Shown here piece by piece: positions 56,115-64,000 of a stretch of DNA of 64,000 nucleotides; position 1 is the stretch's first letter, and every line of letters begins with the position of its first letter. This DNA comes from JANQNX01 sp040217095. GTDB taxonomy: Bacteria > Pseudomonadota > Gammaproteobacteria > Eutrophobiales > Eutrophobiaceae. The notes beneath the pieces were generated by a model that saw nothing but the letters and a program-made list of their open reading frames with translations, ran no database searches and was not told the origin of the DNA. The stretch spans positions 2,604,001-2,668,000 of the forward strand of contig OZ245888.1 in the NCBI GenBank assembly GCA_965229565.1, written 5' to 3'. A program made the position numbers and the translations under genes.

Positions 56115-56251
56115 TATTTAGCGCTTGCCTTTAAGTTATCGGAGAGAATACCCACCCGGCAGCACCCACATTCACGCAATTGCATTCGGAAATTGTAGTG
56201 TTTCAAGGTTTGGCAATCGGCGTCGGTCCCCCACAAACTTTTCATCATCAT
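56114..56251 (-). CDS. Small Cys-rich protein, 45 residues, coupled between PII and the P1B ATPase
   Basis: A 45-residue frame with four Cys, three of them in ECGCC (Cys28, Cys30 and Cys31). Its ATG overlaps the stop of the PII gene in ATGA, and its TAA overlaps the ATG of the P1B ATPase in TAATG. Such coupling on both ends is strong evidence of translation. No signal peptide is visible, and no family is known to me. It may be a small metal-binding peptide or chaperone. Three ATGs in a row at the start leave the exact first residue open. Confidence 0.55.
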   Translation of the reverse strand: MMMKSLWGTDADCQTLKHYNFRMQLRECGCCRVGILSDNLKASAK

Positions 56252-56565
56252 TTACCATCGATCACGTAAGTATTGCTTAAGCTGGAAACATATATCCACC
56301 CTGAGTTCTCCTTACTGGTGCGACCGTATTTTCGAATGATTTTTACTACTTCTGCTTCGTCATTATCTTCACAAACTAATTCCAGTTTCGTTTCTGTAAT
56401 TATCTCTTCTCCAAATTCGATCGAATAATCTTGCTCTTTATCGTCTAGTGACTTCAATATGCTCTTGACATCTATAACCGTGAGCTTACAAAAACCAGCT
56501 TTTATTAGACCACGAATAACATCTGCTGCTCGTGCGCGGCGGATGAATGCTTTTATTTCAATCAT
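56248..56565 (-). CDS. PII-like protein of the metal-efflux (PII-NG) type
   Basis: A 105-residue PII fold, starting MIEIKAFIRRARAADVIRGL and followed by AGFCKLTVIDV. It lacks the Tyr51-type T-loop of GlnB, having an acidic loop (LDDKEQDYSIEFGEE) instead. The later part KLELVCEDNDEAEVVKIIRK and SGWIYVSSL matches the PII core. PII-like proteins of this group (often called PII-NG) occur next to heavy-metal RND pump genes, but their ligand and job are unproven. It overlaps the czcA stop by eight bases. Confidence 0.85.
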   Translation of the reverse strand: MIEIKAFIRRARAADVIRGLIKAGFCKLTVIDVKSILKSLDDKEQDYSIEFGEEIITETKLELVCEDNDEAEVVKIIRKYGRTSKENSGWIYVSSLSNTYVIDGK

Positions 56566-59500
56566 GACGTTTTACCTCTTTTTTTTCGCTCCTGTTTTCA
56601 ACCCATTCATAGATTACTGGTAGCAGGAGCAATGTGAGTAATGTTGATGAGAACAATCCTCCGACAACAACTGATGCCAATGGTCGCTGGGTTTCAGCAC
56701 CAACACCGGAGGAAAGTAGCATCGGGACAAGTCCCAGAATGGCGACACTTGCCGTCATTAACACAGGACGCAAACGTAATTCCGCACCCTTTCGCACTGC
56801 TTCGCTGACAGGAAGTCCTTTTTCGCGTAATTCATTTATAAAACTGATCAAGACAATACCGTTCAGCATGGCAACACCAAACACGGCAATGAACCCTATC
56901 GCCGAAGGCACAGACAGGTACTGGCCAGTGATATAAAGCGCTATCAACCCACCTGTCGCCGCAAACGGGACATTGGCGATAATCATTGTGGCGTATTTCA
57001 CCGAATTAAAGGCGGTGTATAACAACACAAAAATAAAGAAAATAGTCAACGGGACAATGATTGATAATCGCTTGAGTGCTCTTTGCTGATTTTCGAATGC
57101 GCCTCCCCATTCAATCCAGTAACCGGATGGTAAGTTGATTTGTTGTTTAATCAACGCGTTTGCATCATTTACAAATCCATCGATATCTCGGCCCCTCACG
57201 TCCATCTGGATCACAGCATAACGCTGCAATTGTTCACGACGAACAAATGAATATCCCTCCGCAACTGAAATATCCGCAACTTTAGAAAGCGGGATGATGG
57301 CGCCATCTAATGTACGAATTGGAATATTCCGAATTGATTCTATTGACGCTTTAGATGAGTCCTGTAAGCGTGCAGTAATATCGAAACGCTTTACTCCTTC
57401 GATCAAAGTGCTTATAGATTCATTTCCAATACCGGAACGCACTACAGTGAGGACTTCATCGGCATTCAAACCATAACGTGCCAATCGACTGCGATTTACT
57501 TGAATCCTTATCTGTGGTTTACCAATGTTAGCCTCCAGTGATAAATCCGCAACGCCCGGTACCAGAGCAACGGTATTTTTTATTTCCTGGCTTAGACGAT
57601 CCAATTCAACCAGATCTTCACCATAAATTTTTGCCGCCAGCGTTGCCCTGACACCTGATATCAATTCTTCAACACGCATCTGAATAGGTTGCGTGAAAGC
57701 GATCACAGACGTTGGTACCACTTCCTCCAGAGTCTCACGCATTTCATCGGCTAAAGATTCAAATGAATGATTGCTTGACCATCCTTCTTGAGGTTTTAGC
57801 TCCGTATAGATCTCCATATAGTTCACATCTGCAGTTTCCCCCTTCTCGGCCCGACCAATCATGGCCACAGTCGTATTTACTTCCGGAAACTCTGAAAGTG
57901 CATTTTCTATTTTTTTCGATATTTCAATCGACTGATCCAGAGACGTTGAAGGAATGGATGTTACTCGCCACATGATTGAACCTTCTTGTAACTGAGGCAT
58001 GAATTCCTTACCCAATAAGGTAAACAATGAAAGACTAGAGACAAGTCCAACGATTGCAACCATGAGAACTGTTTTCTTGAATGACAGAAAAAAGGACAAC
58101 GTAGGCAGGTAAATCCATTTAATAAATCGCACTAATAACGTATCACGCTCTTCTTTGGGTTTCAGTATGATTGCTGCCAATACAGGAATGATCGTCAGTG
58201 TGAGGAGGAGTGATCCTGCCATGGCAAAACTGATATTGAAAGCCATCGGTTTAAACAACTTTCCTTCCAGTCCCTGTAAGCTGAACAAGGGCATGAAGAC
58301 AACGATGATAATAATAATCGCAAATGAAATCGGATTTGCCACTTCGCGTGCTGCCGTTAACACGGCTGCAGTTTTGTCCACCTTACCACCCTCGGCACGC
58401 CGCTCTGCCATAATTCTGAAAGAATTTTCCACCATGACAACGGCACCATCGACCATCATGCCGATGCCAATCGCCAACCCTGCTAATGACATGAGATTTG
58501 CAGATAGTCCAACTTCATTCATAAAAATAAATGCAATTAACATGGCAAGCGGTAATGCAGTGATCACCACAAACGCTGAACGCAATTCTCCTAAAAATAG
58601 AAACAGCACAATCGCAACCAGGATTGAGCCTTCAATGAGGGCCATAGTCGCAGTACTGACTGCTTTCTCTACCAAATCAGTACGATCATAAATGGGGCGT
58701 AACGTCACACCATCAGGTAATGCTGATCTGACGATGTCTATTTTCTGCTTAACTGCATCGACGACATTTTTGGCATTCTCACCAATTCGCGAAAGCGCCA
58801 TGCCTAAAACGACCTCTTTACCATCACGGGTAACTGCACCAAAACGCAAAGAAGGCCCTTGCTCAATTTTGGCAACGTCCTTGAGATAAACGGGAGTACC
58901 ATCCTTTACCTTCACGACAATATTACCAATGTCTTGCTCATTGGCCACCAGACCAAGACCGCGCACTAGATATTGTTCTGCACCTAAATCAATATATTGT
59001 CCGCCAACCTGGCGGTTGTTCGTTTCTATAACATCAATCACGTCACGAAAACTTAACTCATATTTGATCAGCAATAATGGATCTATGATTACCTGAAATT
59101 GTCTTTCTTGTCCGCCCCATGACATAACATCATCCACACCCGGAGCTGTACGCAAGATTAAACGCACAGACCAATCTTGTAAGGTACGTAAATCCATATC
59201 ACTAAAGGTCTTAAGTTTTTCATCTGCCCGTTCAATAGTGTACCAAAATACCTGCCCAAGACCCGAGGTATTAGGCCCCATTTCCGGAGTGCCATAGCCT
59301 TCTGGGATTCGGTCGCCGACCTCTAGCAAGCGTTCCATTACCAGCCGCCTGGTAAAATAGTTATCCATATCATCCTCGAAATAGACGGCAACATAGGACA
59401 GACCAAACAGGCTGACTGAACGTATTTGTTGCACTCCGGGAAGGCCTGCCATACCAGACTCAACAGGAAAGGTCAGTAACTGTTCAACGTCCTCTGCCGC

Positions 59501-59668
59501 TAAACCGGGAGACTCGGTATAAATATTAACCTGAACTGGCGTAACATCGGGGAACGCATCAATTGGAACTTCATTTACGGCACGCCAACCCATAAAGGCA
59601 ACAACGGCAAAAATTATAATAACCAGAAATTTATAGCGTAATGAGGCTTCTACCAAATTATTTAACAT
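56558..59668 (-). CDS. czcA: CzcA-type RND divalent-metal efflux pump
   Basis: A 1036-residue heavy-metal RND pump. The helix-4 relay reads GIGMMVDGAVVMVENSFR, with Asp and Glu in place, as in the divalent-metal branch. The Met residues of the CusA path are mostly replaced (SIMWRVTSIPS, EELISGVRATLAAKI), so Zn2+, Co2+, Cd2+ or Ni2+ is likely rather than Cu+. It has 12 membrane helices and two large periplasmic loops. It forms an inner-membrane trimer linked by CzcB to CzcC. Its end overlaps the PII gene. Confidence 0.93.
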   Translation of the reverse strand: MLNNLVEASLRYKFLVIIIFAVVAFMGWRAVNEVPIDAFPDVTPVQVNIYTESPGLAAEDVEQLLTFPVESGMAGLPGVQQIRSVSLFGLSYVAVYFEDDMDNYFTRRLVMERLLEVGDRIPEGYGTPEMGPNTSGLGQVFWYTIERADEKLKTFSDMDLRTLQDWSVRLILRTAPGVDDVMSWGGQERQFQVIIDPLLLIKYELSFRDVIDVIETNNRQVGGQYIDLGAEQYLVRGLGLVANEQDIGNIVVKVKDGTPVYLKDVAKIEQGPSLRFGAVTRDGKEVVLGMALSRIGENAKNVVDAVKQKIDIVRSALPDGVTLRPIYDRTDLVEKAVSTATMALIEGSILVAIVLFLFLGELRSAFVVITALPLAMLIAFIFMNEVGLSANLMSLAGLAIGIGMMVDGAVVMVENSFRIMAERRAEGGKVDKTAAVLTAAREVANPISFAIIIIIVVFMPLFSLQGLEGKLFKPMAFNISFAMAGSLLLTLTIIPVLAAIILKPKEERDTLLVRFIKWIYLPTLSFFLSFKKTVLMVAIVGLVSSLSLFTLLGKEFMPQLQEGSIMWRVTSIPSTSLDQSIEISKKIENALSEFPEVNTTVAMIGRAEKGETADVNYMEIYTELKPQEGWSSNHSFESLADEMRETLEEVVPTSVIAFTQPIQMRVEELISGVRATLAAKIYGEDLVELDRLSQEIKNTVALVPGVADLSLEANIGKPQIRIQVNRSRLARYGLNADEVLTVVRSGIGNESISTLIEGVKRFDITARLQDSSKASIESIRNIPIRTLDGAIIPLSKVADISVAEGYSFVRREQLQRYAVIQMDVRGRDIDGFVNDANALIKQQINLPSGYWIEWGGAFENQQRALKRLSIIVPLTIFFIFVLLYTAFNSVKYATMIIANVPFAATGGLIALYITGQYLSVPSAIGFIAVFGVAMLNGIVLISFINELREKGLPVSEAVRKGAELRLRPVLMTASVAILGLVPMLLSSGVGAETQRPLASVVVGGLFSSTLLTLLLLPVIYEWVENRSEKKEVKRHD

Positions 59669-59680
59669 TTTATTTATCTC

Positions 59681-60835
59681 CTAATCACTATCGCCAATCT
59701 GGGATTTAAGGAGCAGTGATTTGATGACAAATGCACCCTGGGTTACGATCTCTTCCCCTTCACTCAATCCGGCAATAACTTGCGTCCATTGTCCACGTGC
59801 CTCACCTGTTTCCACGACTTTAGGACGAATTTCATTACCCTCTATGGTAAAAACTGTGGCAGCTCCTTCCATTAAAACGATGGCTTGTTTGGGAACGGCG
59901 ATTGATTGAACGCCTTCATCTATTTTTACTGCAACCTCAATAAATTGACCGGGGTGCAATTCATTATGACTTTTATCGACTTCAATACGAACCGAACGGG
60001 TACGTGTAGTTTCATCAAGCATATGATGAATCTGGAGGACTTTTCCCTGAACCTCATCCCCGCTATTGCTAATAATTCGTGCTGTTGTTCCAATGATTAT
60101 TTTATTTGCCTCTTCAGAACGCAGACGGGCTTCTATCCATACTCTGGATTCATCGGTAATATCAAATAAAACCCGACCGGGTTCGATTACCTCGCCAACG
60201 ATAAAATCATCTCTGATAACAACACCATCCTGAGGCGCCAATAGATCAAAAGAACCTGTTGCCTTGGAGGCGTCACTTTGTTTCAGTAAATTTGTTACCT
60301 GATTTGATGTCATGCCAAAAGCACGTACTTTTGCATAGGCTTGTTGATGTGCTACCTGTGCTTCAACATAACGACGTTCAGCGATTACCTCACGCCCCAG
60401 TTTTTTGACACGCTGCCACTCACGTGTGGCAACAACCAGATCACCCTGGGCCTGTGCCATCTCGACACTGGATAGCGTCACCAGCCGTTGCCCTTTTTTT
60501 ACGGTATCCCCCAAACGAGTATGACGTGCGACTATCTGCCCCGAAATACGAGGTGAAACTTTAGATGATAAATAGGTATTTAAAACCACCTCACCTGGCG
60601 CCAGGATTTCTTCGGCTAATGCATGTTTTTTAACGACGTCTGTCATAATACCGACGGAAAGGCGCTTTTCTGAATCCATCTTAAGTGTCCCTTCTTCTCC
60701 TTCTTCATGGCCACCTTCGTTATTGATTTTTCCTGTTTGCTCTGTGTCTGTTTCTTCAGGCTGGTTTACCTCAGACATAACTGGCATTGATGCAAGAAAA
60801 AAGATCATTGCTAACCAGAAATTTTTAATATCCAT
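59681..60835 (-). CDS. czcB: CzcB-type membrane fusion protein
   Basis: A 384-residue periplasmic adaptor with a signal ending MPVMSE, an acidic stretch with His (GGHEEGEEG) and the usual barrel, lipoyl and hairpin parts. The lipoyl halves are SGQIVARHTRLGDTVKKGQR and DGVVIRDDFIVGEVIEPG; the later LHPGQFIEVAVKI and KPKVVETGEARGQ belong to the barrel and membrane-near domains. It joins CzcA to CzcC. It precedes czcA by 12 bases. Confidence 0.9.
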   Translation of the reverse strand: MDIKNFWLAMIFFLASMPVMSEVNQPEETDTEQTGKINNEGGHEEGEEGTLKMDSEKRLSVGIMTDVVKKHALAEEILAPGEVVLNTYLSSKVSPRISGQIVARHTRLGDTVKKGQRLVTLSSVEMAQAQGDLVVATREWQRVKKLGREVIAERRYVEAQVAHQQAYAKVRAFGMTSNQVTNLLKQSDASKATGSFDLLAPQDGVVIRDDFIVGEVIEPGRVLFDITDESRVWIEARLRSEEANKIIIGTTARIISNSGDEVQGKVLQIHHMLDETTRTRSVRIEVDKSHNELHPGQFIEVAVKIDEGVQSIAVPKQAIVLMEGAATVFTIEGNEIRPKVVETGEARGQWTQVIAGLSEGEEIVTQGAFVIKSLLLKSQIGDSD

Positions 60836-60892
60836 TACATTACTCCGAATATTTGTGTTATTTATTTTAAAAATCCTTGGGAGTGTATTTAT

Positions 60893-62212
60893 TTAGTTTC
60901 CTGTTAAACCTAACCAAGTCTCAATTTCGCCAGAAGCATCCAGCCACTCAAACCATGACTGCCAAACTTTACCGCGTAATTCTATTCCTGCAATCTCAGC
61001 ATCCAGGCTTTCACGAACCTGGATCAGATAATCAGGCGCATTTAATTCTCCTGTTTCCCATAAACGTTGTAGCAGCTTGACGCGATCTACCAGTGTGGTT
61101 TGCCCACTAGTAAGCCATTTTTCCAAGGCGTTTAAACCTAAACGGTATCCTTCATTCGACATGAGGTAACGTGTCCGTGCACGAAGGAAGGCATCCTGCA
61201 ACAGTTTTTCTTGCTGTATTGATTCATTAGAGGCAACATTCACTTCTGCCTTGAATGTATTACGGATAAAAAGCGGGATAGATAGATTTAAGCCAACAAG
61301 GACATCAGATTCTTCACGTCCTCCGCGTAAACTGACGGTTGGATCAGGTTGGCGAAAACGTTCAGCGAGGTTGATACGCATTTTTGATGCCTCTGTCATT
61401 GCACGAAGTGCGCGTAGCTCAGGTAACTTATCAAGTAATGTATTGGGGTCTGGAATATTATTATCAATATTTGGTAACTGCCTTGGTAATGCGGGCCAAA
61501 CATCCTGAGTAATCGCAGTTGCTGTTATCAATAGTTGCTTTGAACTAATGAGGTCAGTATTTGTTGAAGCCGCTTGTAAATGTGATGTGGATAATGCAAG
61601 TTTTGCAAGTTCCAAATCAACCTGTCCAATATCACCTGCTTTATATCGCTTTTTCGCGATATTGAAAAACCGTTCTAAAAGCTTGATTCGGGATTTTGAA
61701 AGATTGTGTAACTCATTCGCTGTATAATATCCAGCCAATGCATCGCTAACTTGCGCAGCAATTTTTTGACGTATTGAAGCTAAATCAGCTTCTGCAACTA
61801 GCAATTCAAATTTACCAATATTTGACTTCATTGATCGCTTGTCTGCCCAATCTATCGTCTGACTGAGTCCGATAGCGACTGTATCTGTTTCAGCTCTTTC
61901 AGCATCTATTTCTAATTCCGGGTTATATAAAGGTTGACTCGCAGCGTTCATACGACTTCGAGCGGCATCGACTGTAGCCTTAGCAGCCTGGACTGATGGA
62001 TGCGTTTCCCATACTTGCAAATAAAATTGAGTCAACGATGGTGATGTTTGGTTAGAGACATGATCACGGAAATCACCCTGCAGCTGGGATTCATCAGTTA
62101 TTTCCGCTTCGCTTTTCGCTATTACCGGTGGAAGTATAAGTTCATCGCCAACCGCCATGGCGGTCGCATGGATGAGGCATGCAATAGCAAATACTAGTGT
62201 TTTAATAGCCAT
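60893..62212 (-). CDS. czcC: CzcC-type TolC-family outer-membrane channel
   Basis: A 439-residue outer-membrane efflux protein with a signal ending AMAVGDE and two OEP helical hairpin repeats (about 60-245 and 260-435). Its segments SRMNAASQPLYNPELEID and LSIPLFIRNTFKAEVNVA are typical of CzcC. It should form the exit duct of the CzcCBA complex. It begins 92 bases after the CzcI-like gene, and czcB follows after 57 bases. Confidence 0.88.
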   Translation of the reverse strand: MAIKTLVFAIACLIHATAMAVGDELILPPVIAKSEAEITDESQLQGDFRDHVSNQTSPSLTQFYLQVWETHPSVQAAKATVDAARSRMNAASQPLYNPELEIDAERAETDTVAIGLSQTIDWADKRSMKSNIGKFELLVAEADLASIRQKIAAQVSDALAGYYTANELHNLSKSRIKLLERFFNIAKKRYKAGDIGQVDLELAKLALSTSHLQAASTNTDLISSKQLLITATAITQDVWPALPRQLPNIDNNIPDPNTLLDKLPELRALRAMTEASKMRINLAERFRQPDPTVSLRGGREESDVLVGLNLSIPLFIRNTFKAEVNVASNESIQQEKLLQDAFLRARTRYLMSNEGYRLGLNALEKWLTSGQTTLVDRVKLLQRLWETGELNAPDYLIQVRESLDAEIAGIELRGKVWQSWFEWLDASGEIETWLGLTGN

Positions 62213-62304
62213 TTAAAATCTCATTAATAAAAAAACGATTTCTCTTTCGTGCCTAAGCAAAAAGAGTTTGATATTTTTGAAAACTGCCTTGCGGCAGAGA
62301 GAAA

Positions 62305-62610
62305 TTAAGCTATTGGAGGTTGGTAAGGGGGAGGTTGTTTATAAGAAGCGTAATTTTGTCTCTGGAAAGGTGAAGTACCCTTAATTACTAAATCGGCAAT
62401 ACGCTTGTTCGTTAACATCAAACCTAATGAATGAGATGAGAAGTGACAGCAATGGTCGCAGACTATTTCATTACTATTAAAATCATTATTAACATCGATT
62501 AATCTATCATCAGGACAATTTGCCAATTCATGAGCATAGGCATAAATCGGAATGATGATCCCGGATAGGGTCATCAGCACCAACAATATCTTTGCTATTC
62601 GAATTCGCAT
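62305..62610 (-). CDS. CzcI-like small exported protein heading the czc operon
   Basis: A 101-residue protein with a signal (residues 1-25) and a short domain with clustered ligands, IVCDHCCHFSSHSLGLM (Cys, Asp, His). Its C-terminus is Pro-rich (KQPPPYQPPIA). Size, position and Cys/His pattern match CzcI-type proteins that precede czcC in other bacteria and are thought to tune metal induction in the periplasm. The link is by pattern only. Confidence 0.65.
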   Translation of the reverse strand: MRIRIAKILLVLMTLSGIIIPIYAYAHELANCPDDRLIDVNNDFNSNEIVCDHCCHFSSHSLGLMLTNKRIADLVIKGTSPFQRQNYASYKQPPPYQPPIA

Positions 62611-62613
62611 TCT

Positions 62614-62631
62614 TGATAATATGTATTATCA
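62614..62631. promoter_or_regulatory. Perfect dyad just before the czc leader gene
   Basis: TGATAATATGTATTATCA is a perfect inverted repeat with 8-base arms and a 2-base centre. It lies between the czc promoter and the start codon, ending four bases before the ATG. It may be an operator for a repressor or a hairpin that hides the ribosome site, which is otherwise weak. Confidence 0.5.
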
Positions 62632-62658
62632 GAGAACAAATTTCAATAAATTATTCTA

Positions 62659-62687
62659 ATAATAGCTAGATTTGATTAATTTATCAA
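62659..62687 (-). promoter_or_regulatory. Promoter of the czc operon
   Basis: TTGATA (62682-62687) and TATTAT (62659-62664) on the minus strand are 17 bases apart, a near-consensus sigma-70 pair, about 50 bases upstream of the leader gene. A dyad TTGAT-N6-ATCAA (62672-62687) overlaps the -35, so a repressor could bind there. The N6 gap is too wide for FNR. Confidence 0.7.
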
Positions 62688-62771
62688 TGTGATTAAGTTT
62701 TTTGTAGCAAAGAAAATTATGAAATGACTTTCTTGGTAGTGTAGCCATCGGTTAGCCGCCATATGAGTGAC

Positions 62772-63059
62772 TTATCGCTTTAAAATCACGCCAAATCCAA
62801 GTAGCATTTGAAACATACCACTCAACATGGCTGAATTCGCTTTGGCCAATGCCGTTTTACCTATGACGTATAATGCCGATGCATATACCATTGCATCCGC
62901 TAACATATCAAGTGAATCAGCGAGTAAGCCCGTTGACTCAGCATACAATCCAAACCCAAATTCAAATAAAAACATAACCCCATTAATCACTAATACAATG
63001 ATTAAGAGATTACGTTGGTTCTTTGGATCTATTTCGTCATGACAACCGCAATTACTCAT
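62772..63059 (-). pseudogene. Truncated copy of the cation diffusion facilitator at 48617
   Basis: The first 90 or so residues are nearly the same as those of the 48617-49219 gene (only about ten changes, for example MSNCGCHDEIDP for MSKCGCQADIDP). It then ends GFGVILKR, losing helices 4 to 6 and one metal site. It cannot work as a transporter. The matching DNA spans about 62782-63059 and 48942-49219. It probably marks a recombination junction near the czc operon. Confidence 0.88.
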
Positions 63060-63107
63060 AAAAGTTACATTTCTAATTGTCGTATTTAATCGGCCGGGGT
63101 AATTTTA

Positions 63108-63656
63108 TTATTCATTATGAGGCAATGCTAGTTCTTCTAAAAAGAAGGCTGCCAAATCGTGTCGGCCTGAAAGATTTGCTTTTTTATAAATGGAACGAGC
63201 CTGTTGTCTGGCAGTCGCTTCACTCACTCCCCTAAAATAAGCAACTTCTTTATGACTTAATCCTTTTAACAGAAATAACGCTATTTCTTTTTCTGAAGGT
63301 GTTAGGTTCCATCGCTCAAATTGATTATTTATTGAAGCACCTAATCCCTGTAATAATGCTTGAGTTTCATTTCGCCACTCTGTTGCTTCCTCTCTATTTT
63401 TCTGTAATTCCTGCGCCATTACTTTAACCAGCTGGCGAGACTGTTTTGCTTCATTTAATAAACGTAAAGAAATTACTAATGCAGTGAAAATTGAAATTGC
63501 AAATACAATCCCTTCTATCACAATATGCGCACTTTCAGTCCCTTCTTGGATATCAGCAAGAATATCAATTGCTGCCAAAATACCGATAAATATAAAAGCA
63601 CCTAACAAGAACAGTCGAAAACGACCTTCAAACATTATTTCATTCAAATCTAACAT
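63108..63656 (-). CDS. Membrane-anchored LuxR-type regulator
   Basis: A 182-residue protein with two N-terminal membrane helices (about 14-36 and 46-66), a helical linker with SRQLVKVMAQELQKNREEA, and a LuxR HTH at the C-terminus (about 117-175): LTPSEKEIALFLLKGLSHKE and then SEATARQQARSIYKKAN. It may sense a membrane or periplasmic signal. It is divergent from a cytochrome b561-type gene that starts 120 bases away, so it may control it. No receiver domain is present. Confidence 0.82.
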   Translation of the reverse strand: MLDLNEIMFEGRFRLFLLGAFIFIGILAAIDILADIQEGTESAHIVIEGIVFAISIFTALVISLRLLNEAKQSRQLVKVMAQELQKNREEATEWRNETQALLQGLGASINNQFERWNLTPSEKEIALFLLKGLSHKEVAYFRGVSEATARQQARSIYKKANLSGRHDLAAFFLEELALPHNE

Positions 63657-63776
63657 CTTAATTTATATAAACATTCACAAATGCAGGATAGTGATATTCC
63701 AGATAAGTCTGCATATTACAACTAAATACCCGTGAATTAATAGACAGGTTTTATGTATTAAATATGGAGAACTGAT

Positions 63777-64000
63777 ATGGATCAAAAAAATGAAATCAAA
63801 GTGTGGGATATACTTGTTAGAATTTTCCACTGGTCATTAGTTATTGCTTTTTTCATCGCCTACTTTACCGGCGAAGAAGAAAATAACTGGCACATCTATG
63901 CCGGCTATACTGTTTTAGGATTAATTTCATTTCGTGTTATATGGGGTTTTATCGGGACAAAACACGCGCGATTTTCTGATTTTATTTATTCACCACAAAC
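63777..64000 (+). CDS. Cytochrome b561-type membrane protein, 3' end cut off
   Basis: The first 74 residues of a gene that runs off the right edge. The start at 63777 has GGAG nine bases upstream. It shows KVWDILVRIFHWSLVIAFF, with the haem-ligand His of the cytochrome b561 or Ni/Fe-hydrogenase-b family, then NNWHIYAGYTVLGLISFR and a second helix. It should carry electrons in the inner membrane. The partner cytochrome is outside the window. Confidence 0.85.
   Translation, partial: MDQKNEIKVWDILVRIFHWSLVIAFFIAYFTGEEENNWHIYAGYTVLGLISFRVIWGFIGTKHARFSDFIYSPQ

Noticed and set aside
1..64000. CRISPR arrays, tRNA or rRNA genes, prophage or transposase genes
   Set aside because: None was seen on reading both strands; short repeats found are explained by coding duplications.

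Overview
The window looks like the chromosome of a free-living gammaproteobacterium. Supporting families are TamA/TamB, SrkA, FolE with FolX, an MltF-type transglycosylase very close to the enterobacterial one, YajQ, RNase AM (PHP family), DUF2189, DUF3301, DUF6279 and the AddA/AddB-like helicase-nuclease pair. The genus cannot be settled from the sequence. No rRNA, tRNA, CRISPR array, integrase, transposase or complete insertion sequence was seen.

Bases 1-38700 are ordinary housekeeping and envelope sequence. In order: a CNNM/CBS transporter cut by the left edge; a DUF411 metal-binding protein; folX-folE for reduced pterins; a diverged MltF; a DUF6279 lipoprotein and a DUF2189 membrane protein; tamA-tamB; an unrecognised two-gene module (13500-14956) closed by a terminator; a coupled three-gene operon of a HugZ-like haem protein, a small membrane-anchored protein and an EF-hand protein; a glutamate-cysteine ligase/M14 peptidase pair with an aldo-keto reductase; AddB- and AddA-like repair proteins; endonuclease I; a canonical MltF; a Sel1 protein; SrkA; an ABC exporter; a DUF481 barrel; a REC protein with degenerate GGDEF/EAL domains; apbE-DUF3301-yajQ-rnm; and a DUF2805 gene with a perfect FNR/Anr-type box upstream.

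From about 38750 to 63060 the window is an AT-richer, mosaic metal-resistance region, read almost wholly on the minus strand. It holds a MerR-controlled operon (MerR, thioredoxin/MerC fusion, small thioredoxin); a copper/silver cusCBA operon led by a Cys-rich periplasmic protein, whose CusB carries two FixH-like domains, a Met-rich insert and a heavy-metal-binding domain; a broken second MerR gene with its own MerR-type promoter; two cation diffusion facilitators; a persulfide-dioxygenase-like hydrolase beside a frameshifted TauE/SafE gene; a methyltransferase; a GC-rich patch of duplicated SHOCT genes, one fused to a cytochrome c; and a divalent-metal operon czcC-czcB-czcA-PII-small Cys-rich ORF-P1B ATPase led by a CzcI-like protein. 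A truncated copy of one diffusion facilitator lies just upstream of the czc operon. Duplications, a nonsense codon and frameshifts show that the region was assembled in pieces and partly decayed.

The cus system should export monovalent copper or silver, since the Met residues that bind Cu/Ag in CusA are kept. The czc system lacks them and should export divalent ions, helped by the CDF proteins and the P1B ATPase, which move ions from cytoplasm to periplasm. The right edge has a membrane-anchored LuxR-type regulator divergent from a cytochrome b561-type gene that runs off the window. The least explained items are the 13500-14956 module, the 45-residue Cys-rich ORF coupled between the PII protein and the P1B ATPase, the SHOCT-cytochrome fusion and the multi-domain CusB.
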